Source: Cryptomeria japonica
Taxonomy: Eukaryota > Streptophyta > Pinopsida > Cupressales > Cupressaceae
Reading direction: 5' to 3'
Assembly: GCF_030272615.1 (NCBI RefSeq)
Contig: NC_081414.1
Coordinates: forward strand, 338,996,502-339,060,501
Length of the DNA stretch: 64,000 nucleotides
Positions within the stretch are counted from its first letter, which is position 1; every line of letters starts with the position of its first letter. Positions 34,314 to 46,172 of this stretch are shown here, piece after piece. The position numbers and the translations under genes were made by a program. Below the pieces are notes generated by a model that ran no database searches, was not told the origin of the DNA, and worked only from the letters and a program-made list of their open reading frames with translations.

Positions 34314-36792
34314 TGATGGTATGATGAAAGAATAAGTATCCGGTAGAATACTGAGAGGGGGGGGGGGGGGGGGTGAATCAGTATATTGAAAAACTGATAC
34401 AAAGTTCTCAAACTCAAATTCAATCACACAAAGTAAACATATCTCGGTTTGTATCAATATTCATAAGAATACTTGACATCAACCGGTTTAACTGTTATGA
34501 CAACTTAATAGTAAACAATTTCAATCTTGTAAACATCAACAATGCTTAATCATAACTCAACATATTAATCTCTCATTGCTTCTAGTTATCATGCCTTATT
34601 ACAAGTTAACCAAATCAATAAATAATATCATAACCACAAAAACATTCACCACTTGACACAAATGTTTATACGTGGAAAACCCAAATAGGTAAAAACCATC
34701 ATGAGATGAGACTCACAAGGATAGCTATTTGAACTCTTTTGAAATTCACCCTGTTAGGAGCCAACCCTGTTAAAGCTTTACAATAAGTCCTGTTAAGAAA
34801 TAATTCTAGTTAGGAATCACCCAGTTAAAGGATTTACAAATATGCCTTGATGAAATGCACAATACCCTGTTAGGAGTAACCTCGCTGGATGATTTAAGAA
34901 TCCAAGCTAATGGACCACCTTGTTAGAGGATTTAATGAGTAACCAAGCTTGTTAGAGCTTACCTGATTAAGGGATTTCACTTCTGTTGTAATTGTTAGAA
35001 AACAATAGGTTTTCTTGATCTATCTGAGTAGCACTACATTTGCTTGATTAGATCCTTTTAAGCTTCATTCTACCTTCACTCAAAGTGCAGATCCATTCAC
35101 TAGCTAGGTAACTATGCACTCAACAAGTTTCTATCAATCTTGCCAACAACCTTTACAAACAACTTCATTGAGCTTAAATACAAATCAATTAGGTCGGTAA
35201 CACAAAAAAAACCTAATTATCATCATTGAGATTACAAACAAGTGAGTACAATCTTGACCCTTATAAATCATGACAATCTCTTCAAATTCTTCAAGAAAAA
35301 TCCAACCGCTCCATGATCATTGCTTCATCAGACTTTGTAACTCATCACGCATTGTGCATTAGATGCAATCCACTTTGCTCCTTCCCTAGACAAAAGAACA
35401 AATGTGCCAAAATAATTTGAACTTGTCCTCATACAATGATCACACATTTCTCCATCATTACCGCTCATCAGATAATAAACCAACAAACTTGATCGGTTAG
35501 GGTTTAACAACTGATAGGGTTTACCGGTTACATTGCATAGAAAGGTTTAACCCTTTACACCAGTTTACCAGTTCTGTCATGCTCTGTGAAGTGTACCTAT
35601 ACCTGCAACCACAATGCACTCAATAAGTCATTACAAGCATGGTTAGAAGATTTAAATCAAAGAAAGACAAAACCATAGCTAATCAACTTATTGCCTCCTA
35701 GTAAATGCAAGTATGAAAAATGCTCTCAGATCTGATTATGCATATTCCAGTGACTTGACTACACCTAGATGGAGGATTTGAATGAAGAAAATGCATGATA
35801 TAGCAAGAATAGAATGATTAAGCTAAGATTTAAGCTAAAATTGAGTATGATAACATTGCTAAAACCTAATAAACTATAAGCTAGATGCCTATAATAACAA
35901 TGCATGAATACAAATGAGATGAATCAATCGATATGCAAGAAATGATATGAAATTGGGACCCTTTGAGCTCCAAAATGAGGTCTATTTATAGGATTTTCCA
36001 AGGCTAGGGGTGATGTGGCAAGAATCAATGGTCAAGATTGATCTGAAGATATCAATGGTTAAATTGGAGGAGGATGGCAAAGGGGGTTGGATTAAAGGGA
36101 ACATTTGTCATCTCTATGGTGACAAGTGTCAAGAGGCTTCTAGAAGGAGTTAGATGAAAGGGAACACTTAGTGACAAGTGTCACAAAGGTTCTAGAAGAT
36201 GTTGGATGAAAGGGGACATGGTGGTAGGTAGAATGGGTTAGGTTTAGGAATGGTTAGGTTTAGGAGTGGTAGAAGTTAGGAGAATTTGAATTTAAAAATT
36301 CAAATAATGGGAAAAGGCTAATTAATCTCAACTACTCATGAATTTGATTTTTTTTAATTAATTAGGGGTTTTAGAAGAAATAATTTTGGATGGAGGGAAT
36401 TAATTAATTTGAATTAATTAATCAAAGAGGTGAAATGAAATGAACCTATTTAATAAACCCATAGATTTATTAATAAGTAGATGAAAAGGGAAATTTAATC
36501 AAATTGCTTAGTGAATTCAATTAAATTGGGAAGGAGGGAGATTAATTAAATAATTGCTTATTCAATTAATTATCTTCAGACCATTTTTAGGTGTATACAG
36601 GTTCAACTTACAAACTTTACATACCGGTTTACAACATTTTCCACAAAGCTCTTCTTATTGATTACTAGCCAATATCAAAAACAACAATATCAGTAATAAC
36701 ATGAATACCATTACCGGTTCAATGGACATCAATGACAACATATCATAAATGCAATCTCTATGCAAAATGCCAACAAACTCAAAATGCAAACA
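34314..36792 (-). repeat. Copia-E 5' LTR (interrupted by solo LTR F)
   Basis: Matches 27250-28689 once 35575-36599 and one TSD copy are removed. It carries a 17-base G run at 34357-34373 where the 3' LTR has a short G-rich stretch. Ends ATGCAAACA before TSD CATCA. Confidence 0.9.
35575..36599. mobile_element. Solo LTR F inside the Copia-E 5' LTR
   Basis: 1025 bp with TG...CA ends (TGTCATGCTCTGTG to GTGTATACA). The flanks are AGTTC (35570-35574) and GGTTC (36600-36604); the intact 3' LTR of Copia-E reads CCGGTTCAAC at this point, so the TSD is GGTTC with one G-to-A change. A related LTR starts at 63364. Inside are short repeated phrases such as GGTGACAAGTGTCA. No coding sequence; strand not determinable from this copy. 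Confidence 0.88.
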
Positions 36793-36851
36793 CATCAATC
36801 CAAAGTGAAAAATAATCATTAAGCCTATTGGATTGATGGGTCTCCTAGATC
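36793..36851 (-). other. Copia-B 3' untranslated region (inner part)
   Basis: Resumes Copia-B after Copia-E; begins with the right TSD CATCA and runs to the pol stop. Confidence 0.75.
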
Positions 36852-39800
36852 CTATTTCTTTTTGAGTAGGGGTCTAACCCCTAATTTGCCTCTGAGATAT
36901 TTAAAGGTTGTCTTCGGAAATAGTTTAGTGAAAATGTCTACTAGCTTCTCTTTGCTTGTCACATCCTTCATTCTAACTTGTTTCTCCTGTACTCTTTCCC
37001 TTAGATAGTGATATTTCAATTCTATGTGCTTTGTTCTTTCATGTAACATGAGATTTTTTGAAATATTAATTGCACTAGTATTATCACAGTAAATAGTTAT
37101 AGGTTCAGACATATCAAATTTGAATCCTTCAAGCACATGTCTCATCCAGATTGCATATGTGCAATTCATTGATGTTGCAACAAAATCTGCCTCTGTCGTT
37201 GACTGAGAAACACACATTTTCTTCTTACTTGTCCAAGCAACCAATCTACCTCCAAGAAGAAAAGATCCACCGGTAGTGCTTTTCCAGTCATCAACATTGC
37301 CTGCCCAATCTGCATCAGTAAACACATTCAAAGAAAAATTTCCTTTATAAAAATACCATAAACCATAATCTACTATGCCTTTTAGGTACCAGAATATCCT
37401 TTTCACTACTACCAAGTGAGTCTCCTTGGGATCCTTTTGAAATATAACAACCAATCCAACAACATGTGCAATATCAGGTCTGCTATGAATGACATAATGC
37501 AATTTACCAATCATAGACCTGTATTCTTTCTCATCAATAGATGGTGAATCATCTTGTTTAGAAAAAATGCATCCTATCACCATCAGAGTACCAACCGGTT
37601 TACAATCCTCCATGCCAAATGTTTTCAATGCCTCTTTAACATACTTACTCTGACAGATAAATATTCCAACATCCAATTGTTGGACTTGCAACCCAATGAA
37701 AAATTTAATTTCACCAATAAGAGACATCTCAAATTCCTTTTTCATCTCCTTAGCAAATTCCATGCATAAATCATCATTACCACCAAAAATTATGTCATCC
37801 AAAAATACTTCATCTATTAATACTTTGTCTCCATCAGTCTTAAGATATATGTTACTATCCTCACTAGTACGCTGGAATCTTATCTTGATCAGGTGTACAT
37901 GCAACCTTTCAAACCATGCTCTTGGTGCCTGCTTCAATCCATACATTGCCTTATGTAGTTTGCAAACCATATCTTTGTCTTTAGACAAATCAAATCCATT
38001 CGGTTGTTCTATGTACACTTCTTCTTTAAGGATTCCATTAAGAAAAGCTTATTTAATATTCATCTAATAGAATTTAAATCATTTAAATGCAACATAAGCA
38101 AGTAGCACTCTTACTCCTTCCAATCTCGCTACAGGTGCAAAGGTTTCACCATAATCTTCTCCTTCTTCTTGTGCATAGCCTTTCCAAACCAATCTTTCTT
38201 TATTTCTCACAACCTTACCTTCTTCATTTAACTTGTTTTTAAAGACCCATTTAGTGCCAATCACATTCTTGTCTTCCGGTTCGGGAACAAGTGTCCATGT
38301 TTTGTTCTTCTCTATTTGATCAAATTCCCCATTCATTTCATTAATCCAGTCATCATCCTTTAATGCCTCTCTTACTGTTTTTGGCTCATTAGTAGAAATC
38401 AGACAAGACTTTTATCTGATTTTCCTCCTTGTTTGTACTCCAGCATTTTTATCTCCAACTATTTTTACTTCAAATTGATTTAGCCTGACATACTTTGGTT
38501 TTACCAGTTTCAGTGTTGTGCTTCCTGCTTCATGTTCTTCATGTTCTTCATCTCTCTCTGCATTTACTGGTTGAGCACCTATTTTTGCAATATTTTTCTC
38601 ATCAGTCTTCTGCACTTCTAGTTCTATAAACACAAGTATTTCTTCATCCTTCTCAGGCTCAGATATGCTGGTCTTATCAAATTTCTCAGAGAGTTCATCT
38701 ATCTTCACATTACCACTCTCAATGATCTTTTTATTTCTCTTGTTATAACATTTAAATGCCTTACTCTTTGTACAGTAACCAAGAAAAATACCTTCATCAC
38801 ACTTAGCATCAAACTTTTCAGTATAATGATCTCTCTTAATAAAATGTTTTCTCCCAAATTTTTTGAAATAACTTACACTAGGAGTCTTTCCATGCCATAA
38901 TTCATAAGGTGTTTTGTTATCACCTTTCTTGACAAGTACCCAGTTCAAAGTATAAACATCAGTACTAATTGCTTCTCTCCAAAACATCTTCGGTACTTCA
39001 CCTTGAATCATCATGGTTCTAGCAACTTCAAAAACTATTCTATTCATTCTCTCTGCTATCCCATTCTATTGTGGAGTTCTTGGAGCTGACATCTACCTCT
39101 TAATACCTTGTTCATTACAGAACTTCACAAACTCATCAGAATTAAATTCACCTCCCCTGTCAGATATCAAACATTTTAGATTCTTCTTGGTATCTTTCTC
39201 AACAAGATCTTTAAATGCTTTAAATTTTACTGAATGCCTCATACGTTTCTCTCAGAAAAGTTAGCATCATTTTTGAAAAATCATCAGTAAAGATCATAAA
39301 ATATTTATCACCAAAATAGCTCATAGTCCTCATAGGACCACAAAGATCAGTATGAACCAAATCAAGAATATTCTCTGAAGAGAAAGACTCTCTTTAAATA
39401 TACAGAGGTCATCTTACCCATCTAACAGTCCTTGCATAACACATTGTCCGGTTTCACAAGCTGGGGCAAACCTCTCACAATACTTGCCTTACTAACTTTA
39501 ATCAAATTTTCATAATTGACATGACAAAATCTCTTGTGCCACAACCAGCTATCTGCAATCTTTGCCACCAAACAATCATTTACATTAGTATTAAGATGAA
39601 ATAGATTACCTCTAGTTTGCTTTCCAGTAGCAATCAATTCTCCTTTGTTTCCAAGAATCCTACACACTCCACTTTTGAATTCAAGTAGATATCCCTTATC
39701 ATTAAGTTTTCCAACACTCAAGAGGTTATGTTTTAGTCGATTAACCCAAAAGACATCATCTGTATTACTCTTCCCATTTAATGAAATTGATCCTTTACCT

Positions 39801-40964
39801 TTAATCATGCAGGGAGAGTTATTACCAAACCTTACAACACCTCCATCAAACTCTTCAAGGGATAAGAACTTACTTTTGTCACTAGTCATGTGGTGTGAGC
39901 AACCACTATCTAATATCCATTCATCACTATTATCCATGTGAGACTCCAACACCTTCTCATCAGTAAGATCCTCCTTTACAACAACAAATACTATCTCCTC
40001 ATTGTCACATTCTTACGATTCATCATCAGTCACACCTTCATCCATTGCAACATAACAATGTTTGTTGCCTTTTCCTTTGAATTTCCTAAACTTCTCTTTC
40101 TTATTCGTGTTAGGGCATTTAGCAGCCATGCATACAATTTTACTACAAGAGAAATACTTCAAGGGTAATTTACCTTTATATTTACTCGTTCCTCTAGGAA
40201 ATATTTTAGCCAGAAGTACCTCAAGTTCCATCAAATGATCTTCATCATCACCATCACCTCTGCTACCACCATGACTAGACCTGCAGTCATGATTACGAAA
40301 AATATTTTTTCCTTTCCTTGTCGATGTACTAGTTACAGAAGCCTTAAAAGCAGATTCAGAAGGTTTAGAAACACTATTATCAAAACTATTTAGTTCAAAT
40401 GCAGTTAGCTTTCCAATTAGAGAATCAATAGTGACTTTATCTTTAGAAATGGATCTAAGTTCTTGAATAGAAGAAACTTTGATAGAATATTGCATTAAAA
40501 GAGTTCTAAGAATTTTAATAACAACAGTATCATCTTCAATCTTACCTCCAACACTCTTTTTTCCACCTACAACTTAATCATTTGACCATATTGTGCTATG
40601 TTCTCACCGTCAACCATTTTCATATCATCAAATTTTCCTCTCAAACTCTCTTCCTTTGCCCTTTGTACATGTTCACCTCCTCTATAAATTAATTTTAATT
40701 TCTCCCATACCTCATTTGCAATCTCTAATCCATGAACATCTATATACTCAGAGTCAGACAAAGTACTTACAATTGCTTCAAGAGCCTGAATGTTTTCTTG
40801 TTGTTTTTTAAGTTCATCTGGTGTCAAGGGGATGGTAATAGGAGAAACATACTTGGTTACCACATGGTTCCAATACTGTGAACCCATTCCTTTAATGTAG
40901 ATTTGATCTGATCACTCCATATCTGGTAGTTGTCCTTGGTAAACTTGGGACCCTCCTTCATCAT
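36852..40964 (-). pseudogene. Copia-B gag-pol polyprotein remnant
   Basis: Gag starts at 40964 (MMKEGPKFTKDNYQIWSD), changes frame near 40900, and continues with VHGLEIANEVWEKLKLIYRG. The zinc knuckle is degenerate (FSCSKIVCMAAKC). The protease motif ILDSGCSHHMTSD lies near 39865-39905. Gag-pre-integrase is seen (WLWHKRFCHVNYENL, LCKDC). The integrase core is heavily broken between about 39050 and 39420, then readable from 39047 (IVFEVARTMMIQGEVPKMFW). RT begins at 38336, with GTKWVFKNKLNEEGKVV. A 388-codon stretch without a stop (36852-38018) holds the rest of RT, including FLDDIIFGG where most relatives have a Tyr or Phe-Val pair before DD, and all of RNase H (DADWAGNVDDWKSTTGG, CDNTSAINISKN). 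Would have supplied all replication enzymes; not functional now. Confidence 0.92.
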
Positions 40965-41019
40965 CTTTCACATGATTTTTTTCTCAAGTTGTTAGGCTTT
41001 CTACACACAGAGGACCAAT

Positions 41020-41033
41020 GCTTTGATACCAAT
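41020..41033 (-). other. Copia-B primer-binding site
   Basis: Minus-strand reading ATTGGTATCAAAGC, one base off the tRNA-Met complement; adjacent to the inner end of the 5' LTR. Confidence 0.82.
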
Positions 41034-42138
41034 TGTTAATCTTAGAGGATCCAGTTAATAGTAAGAGGGGAGGGGGGGTGAATCATTATTAACAATAATT
41101 TGAAATTAGTAACTTAGACTCATAAAAAATTTCACCAAATCAAATATAGACCAACATTAGAGTCATTTACCAATATCGGTATCTGCTGGTAAACATATGC
41201 TAAGATGATATATCAATGGTGCACATTTAGTGTTCATTAACCATGCATAAACTAAAAGTAAAGCATACCATCACATCAAAAAATTTTACCATATGAACAC
41301 CATGATTTTCATGTGGAAACCCAAATAGAGAAAAACTACGGTGGGAATCGGTACCACAAATATTTTGCACTCTTTCAGAATGCACCCTGTTAGGATCCAA
41401 GCCCGATTAGAATCTTACAATGATGCCCTATTAGGAGAAAACCCTATTAGGAGTCACTCAGTTAAGGGATTTACCTCGGCCCTGTTAGGGGATTTTACAA
41501 TGTGAGGCCTATTAGGAACTACCCGATTAAGGGATTTTAGCTCTTGTAATTGTTAGAGAATAGTATTCAATGATCTGTGTATAGAAATAAATTGCTTGCT
41601 TGATCAGATCCAATTAAGTTCTAAATCTGCATCACTTTGGTAGATCTCTCACACCCTACTTCAGCTTCACAAACTTCTCAAAATCATCGACACTTCAAAA
41701 CATCAACTATACCAACATAAATAACCTGTACAACTAGGTCAACATCAAAACCCTAAGACTTACAACATAGATCATCACAGATCTTTACAACTCATTACAG
41801 ATCATTACAATAAATTACAAATCAATATCAACTATTGAATGATCATAAATCATCATAGCAAGTTGATCTGATACAAAGTCAAACCCTCAGCTCATTTCGA
41901 TAAGCACTTTGCACATTCCCAATAAATTTTCTCTCTAAATGTGCCAAAATATCTTTCAAACACTTCACGCGGTTTGTGTCTCATTGTCATCAACATGTGA
42001 ACTTGATGTAGATCACTGCTAAACCAAAAATTGTTATTGTTCAAGAGAATTCTCTACCAGTGCTTAAACCCTTCTTAAACCTTGGCAAAAAGTCAACAAA
42101 AATTATAAACATAACTTCCAGTTGTCACTTGATGCGGT
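41034..42138 (-). repeat. Copia-B 5' LTR, truncated
   Basis: Matches the inner two-thirds of the 3' LTR (25376 to about 26545) with indels, then stops matching at about 42138. The missing 370-400 bp would include the LTR's outer TG end and the TSD. Confidence 0.85.
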
Positions 42139-42459
42139 TGTCTATCGATGCACCAAAAGAAAGACAAATCAGGGGAGGAAACTACATCCTCCCCCCTTGT
42201 CTTAGGTTTACTCCTTGAAGCCTGAAACAAGTAGGGAAATAATTCTCTCTTAGTTGCACTACATCCTCCCAATCACTGAAGAAACATCACTAAGAACCCA
42301 TTGAGCCCTTGCCATCACCTTGTCGTGCACCCTGAGGATCAACTCTAGATGTTGTAGAACATGCATGATCACCAAAGAAAGATACTCTTCTATGATGTGA
42401 AGCGTCAACTGCTAAAATTTGATGCACACCCTGACAATCATCTGCTAGGATAAACACAA
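42139..42459 (-). other. Element A LTR end, polypurine tract and internal remnant
   Basis: 42139-42186 matches the end of the right LTR (about 62733-62779; shared TATCGATGCAC, GGGGAGGA, ACTACA). 42187-42198, TCCTCCCCCCTT, is the polypurine tract in minus reading. The following ~260 bp up to about 42459 are all that is left between the two LTR copies. In minus reading a short open stretch near 42190-42300 might be the end of a pol ORF, but I cannot assign a domain. Confidence 0.6.
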
Positions 42460-42753
42460 CTCTAACACAACCAAGGATAAACATACCAAACAACCAAGAG
42501 AACCTCCAGAGGCAACTCAACAACAAGACATAAGGAACTAATATCAACATGTAGGGAAAGAGTGTCATCACATGCTACCACAAAGGATAAAAATGCATAA
42601 CCATCTCAAGCTTTGAGGAAATCAAGGGAGTTTGGTTTACTAGGTTACCGGATCTTCTACCTCACTCTGGTATTTGATCCATTAGATAAGCACCACAAAA
42701 CATATTTTTTATCTTGCTTAAATGAGTTACTACTACCTAAGATTAATTATTAT
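42460..42753 (-). repeat. Element A 5' LTR, first segment
   Basis: Matches about 16780-17086 of the left LTR. It ends at the Copia-C insertion point, ATTAATTAT; the left LTR reads on into AAGGATTTAACC there. The 5' LTR's inner end (equivalent of 15859-16780) is missing. Confidence 0.72.
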
Positions 42754-43237
42754 TGATGAATAATGATGAATAGAAAGTACTCAATTGATACTAAGAGCAG
42801 GGCGTGAATCAGTATAGACAATAACTTCCTTAAACCACTTTGACTGCAAAGACTGCACTAACTGGTAAACAAGATCACCGATCTAAAACAGGGCACTACC
42901 GATAAAACATAGAGATTGTGAAACACATAAACTGGTAACACTTAGATATTCTCCACACCTATTATCTCTTTTCCACTTCACCCATAAGCATAAACAAGTA
43001 ATACATTAGAAATATAAAGACTAGTGGATCAGCATGCATTACCATTTAATAGAAAATACTAATCATCACATGAAAAGGCATCACACATGACACACTAATT
43101 TTTCACATGGAAACCCAACATGGAAAAACCACAATGGGGATGAATACCTGCAAGTTGTTCTTTGAACTCTTCTGAAGTCCGCTCTGTTAGGAGCCTAGTC
43201 CAGTTAAGGACTTTATAATAGGTTCTGCTAGGAACCG

Positions 43238-44415
43238 TGTTGGCATTTTTGATGATTGATGTTGTGATTGTCATTGATGGACACACACTTTCTTTGAGAT
43301 CACCTTTTTGTATGTATAAGCTAAGCTCAACCAGTAATTGTTCCAAGCTGGTATCATGTTGTAGTCTTTAGACTATTGATGTTATGCAGAAAGTGGTTAC
43401 CAATCTCAAGTGGTATGAAGACCCCAAGTGGTTCAAGGATCTCAAGCGGTACGAAGGATCAATGCGGTAGAACACATATTTCCCAGTCTTCATTTTTTAC
43501 AAACTGGCAACTGGTATTTTGTGTAAACCGGTATTTTATATGAACTAGTAATACTTTGTGATGAGTTACCAACTGACATTTTGTGATGAGTTACCATCCA
43601 CTGATTGTTTGGCGGTGCCGACACTTTGGCAGTGCTTTTGGTGTCATGTTACCAAATATGTCTAGATACACTGAACCTAGGAAATTGTATTGTAATCCTA
43701 TTGGACCGACATGAAATTAGATTCCTTTATAAGGACATCATGTCTAGGGTTTTATGTTGTTAGGGTTTTGAAAGTGGTTGATGAGTTTTTGTAAGTGCGA
43801 TCAAAGAAGAGAAGTTTAGGTCTACGAGAGAAGGCAGAGTGTGAATGTGTTGAAGACTGAAGTAATGCTGGAATGCATTAAGAACAAGCTATCAAGGATC
43901 TAACCAAGCAATCTGTGCTATCTGCTAGATCACTCACTTGTTGATTATTGACATCTTTGACAAGTCTGAAGACCTTAACCGGGTAGGCCCATAAAGCCTT
44001 TTGTAAATCCTCTAACAAGGTGGTTCACATCTGTGGATCTAAAATCCTCCAGCAAGGTAGTCTTTAATCAGACTTATCTCCTAACAGAGATTGAGATTGC
44101 TAACAAGATCTGTTCTGGTAAAGAACATTGTACAACCTTAACCGGCCTGACCTTAATCGGTCTGGTTTCTATTCTGTAGATAGTTACTTGTGAGTTTCAT
44201 CTCACCGTGGTTTTTCCCATTTGGGTTTCCAAGTCAAATATCTTGTGTTATGGTGTTATTACTGGTGTGGGTGAATGCCTTATTTTCTATTTGGTTTGCA
44301 TGTGTGTTAACCGGTTTGTTTGTTAAACTATTTTACCGGTCTACTACTAGACTGTCTAAGTGTTTAAGTTCAATAAATTTTGGTATACTAATTCACCCCC
44401 TCTTAGTATTCATCA
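43238..44415 (+). repeat. Element H 5' LTR
   Basis: Starts TGTTGGCATTTTTGATG, ends TATTCATCA. Contains AACCGGTATTTT-type motifs near 43510-43560 (U3), a CTCACCGTGGTTTTTCCC motif near 44200 and an ATTCACCCCC motif close to its end. These features recur in the other LTR families here. Confidence 0.93.
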
Positions 44416-44430
44416 ATTGGTATCAGAGCC
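44416..44430 (+). other. Element H primer-binding site
   Basis: ATTGGTATCAGAGCC follows the LTR directly and matches the tRNA-Met complement. Confidence 0.9.
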
Positions 44431-44465
44431 AACCTTTTTATAAGTCTAACCACTTGGAAAGAAAT

Positions 44466-45729
44466 ATGGGGGAATACACTGTGAGGGAACTTACTCATTG
44501 ACTCACTCAGTCTGAGCAAGCCTATGATGAACTTATGGTCAAATATAAGGTCTCTCAGGCAAAAAGAAGAGAGCATGCTGAAAAACTGATGGAGCTATTT
44601 GAAAATAGTTCTTCTGATGAAGTGGACATGGAAGCCCTAATTCAAGAAGTAGAAAAGCTGAATGAATCCAATTTCAACCTGAGAAAAGAGTTGGAAGGAC
44701 TGACTATCCGAATGTACCAAGAGCTTGAGAATCAGAGGAAAGCTGAAGATCTGGTAAAAGACAAAGATCATGAAATCTCTAAGTTGAAGCAAGAGATCAG
44801 TGCACTTACCGCAAAATGGAAAAAGAAGAAGTGCAAGGTGAACTAAACATGGCTACCTCTGAGAATACAACCTTGAAGGAATCCAATACTACTATTTCCA
44901 AAGAACTCATTGAGTCAAAGGAAATACTTGCCAAATTAAATAAGAGCACTGTCAAGCTAGAGCAGAAGCTAGAATCAACTAAACTGGTAAAGAATACCAA
45001 TGGACTTGGTTTCTCTGATTATGAGGAACGTGAGACCTCTAGAACAAAAGATGAAGCATCAAAGAAATAACTAGCATCAAAGGATAAAGGTAAGCAAAAG
45101 TTCAAACCTATTTGCTTTAACTGTCTCAAGGAAGGACACACTGCTAATGTATGTAGAAGTAAGGCTTACAATAACTTTCCTTATTTTCTAAACGATAAGC
45201 CTAGATCCAATAGATTCAATGGTAATTGTTATGCATGCAACAAGTTTGGGCATAGAGCATTTGAATGCAGGTTTGTCATGCACAATACCGGAAGGTATCC
45301 TCAAAGGAATCAAGGAGTTTTTCCTGAACCCTCTAGAATCGGAACCCAAACCGGTTTAATACCTATAATCATCAGTCGGGTAGCGGTGGCTATCAAGTGG
45401 CTACCAGATGGAGAGAAAACTGTTGGATTTTTCATGGTCATGGTCACATTGCTGCAACATGCAGAAGGAAGAATGGAAACATGAATAATGGACCTTAGAG
45501 AGAACCTGAAATGGTTTGCTATCATTGCAAGAAATCGGGTCATTAAGCAAGATTCTGCAGAAGTAGAAAGAGTATATCGGATGATATATCGGTCACTCCG
45601 GAAGGAAAGATTGATGTTGAAATTGTTCAGGCAGATATGAAGAAAACCTGGAAGAAGAAGCCAGAAGAAGTGATTCAAGAAGAACTGGTTTATGAACCTA
45701 GTGTGGAAGTCGCTGAACCGGCAAACTAA
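44466..45729 (+). pseudogene. Element H ORF1: coiled-coil protein with four CCHC zinc knuckles
   Basis: Probable RNA-binding, gag-like nucleocapsid protein, inferred from position and knuckles. Starts MGEYTVRELTH at 44466 and ends VEVAEPAN-TAA at 45727-45729. The first 250 codons are Lys/Glu/Leu heptads (IQEVEKLNESNFNLRKELE; MATSENTTLKESNTTISK), a long coiled coil. Four knuckles follow: CFNCLKEGHTANVC (about 45115), CYACNKFGHRAFEC (about 45229), CWIFHGHGHIAATC (about 45427, second Cys replaced by Phe) and CYHCKKSGH-ARFC (about 45519, broken by a TAA). The frame shifts twice, after about 44816 and between 45270 and 45430. Two further stops occur in the coiled coil. The same layout is seen in element D at 60496-61543. 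No Copia UBN2-type gag domain is visible. Confidence 0.85.
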
Positions 45730-46172
45730 GCATCAGAAAAGCTTAGGAGGAGCAAATAGTGAAATATCTCGAACCCTCAGTTGACACCAGTAAAAGACCT
45801 TAACCAGTATGTGATACCCGTCAGATTGGCAGAAGACCAGAAATGGTAAAAGGCAAATTAGGGTTTACGCCCTAATAGTGGAGCATTTATTATGGTAGGT
45901 GGAGAAGCTGTTTAAAAGGAATTTTCAAATCATTTCTCACTATCATTTTTTGAGTGAAGAAGTTTTTCAAGTGCAGAGTGAAGAAAAGCAATTTACACTA
46001 TGATTCAAAGAATTTATAAATATCCTGAAGAAGAATCTGAAGCAAACATCTATTGGAGGAGTGTAGAACGCAAAGTGACAATTCAGCAACCGAAGGAGTG
46101 TGTGCCAAAGTTCAAATTGTGAAGCCCTAAGTTTTTATTAAGAAAGGTATTTTTCAAAATTCTCTATTTATC
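45730..46172 (+). other. Element H inter-ORF spacer
   Basis: About 440 bp between the two ORFs. No protease motif (DSG or DTG in context) seen here on any frame. Confidence 0.55.

Larger units (their letters stand above)
27250..36792 (-). mobile_element. Copia-E: LTR retrotransposon nested in Copia-B
   Basis: Perfect 5-bp TSD CATCA at 27245-27249 and 36793-36797. The 3' LTR is 27250-28689 and the 5' LTR is 34314-36792, the latter lengthened by solo LTR F (35575-36599). Primer site at 34300-34313, polypurine tract at 28690-28701. The gag-pol region (29043-34242) is interrupted by solo LTR G (29459-30557). Protein motifs are close to those of Copia-B and Copia-C, so all three belong to one lineage. 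Having two solo LTRs inside it shows Copia-E is itself old. Confidence 0.95.
25376..42138 (-). mobile_element. Copia-B: LTR retrotransposon carrying Copia-E inside it
   Basis: On the minus strand: 5' LTR (41034-42138, outer end deleted), a primer site, gag-pol (36852-40964), a long 3' untranslated region, a polypurine tract and the 3' LTR (25376-26911). Copia-E (27250-36792) sits in the 3' untranslated region between the pol stop and the polypurine tract. The right copy of the element A LTR reads across the insertion point near 62589. The outer part of Copia-B's 5' LTR, about 400 bp, is lost together with about 150 bp of element A, since 42139 joins directly to sequence matching about 62735. 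That deletion removed the right TSD. Domain order is Copia: knuckle, protease, integrase, RT, RNase H. Confidence 0.9.

Noticed and set aside
36852-38018. 388-codon stop-free frame as a functional gene
   Set aside because: It is the RT C-terminal part and RNase H of Copia-B; upstream pol is broken, so openness here is residual.
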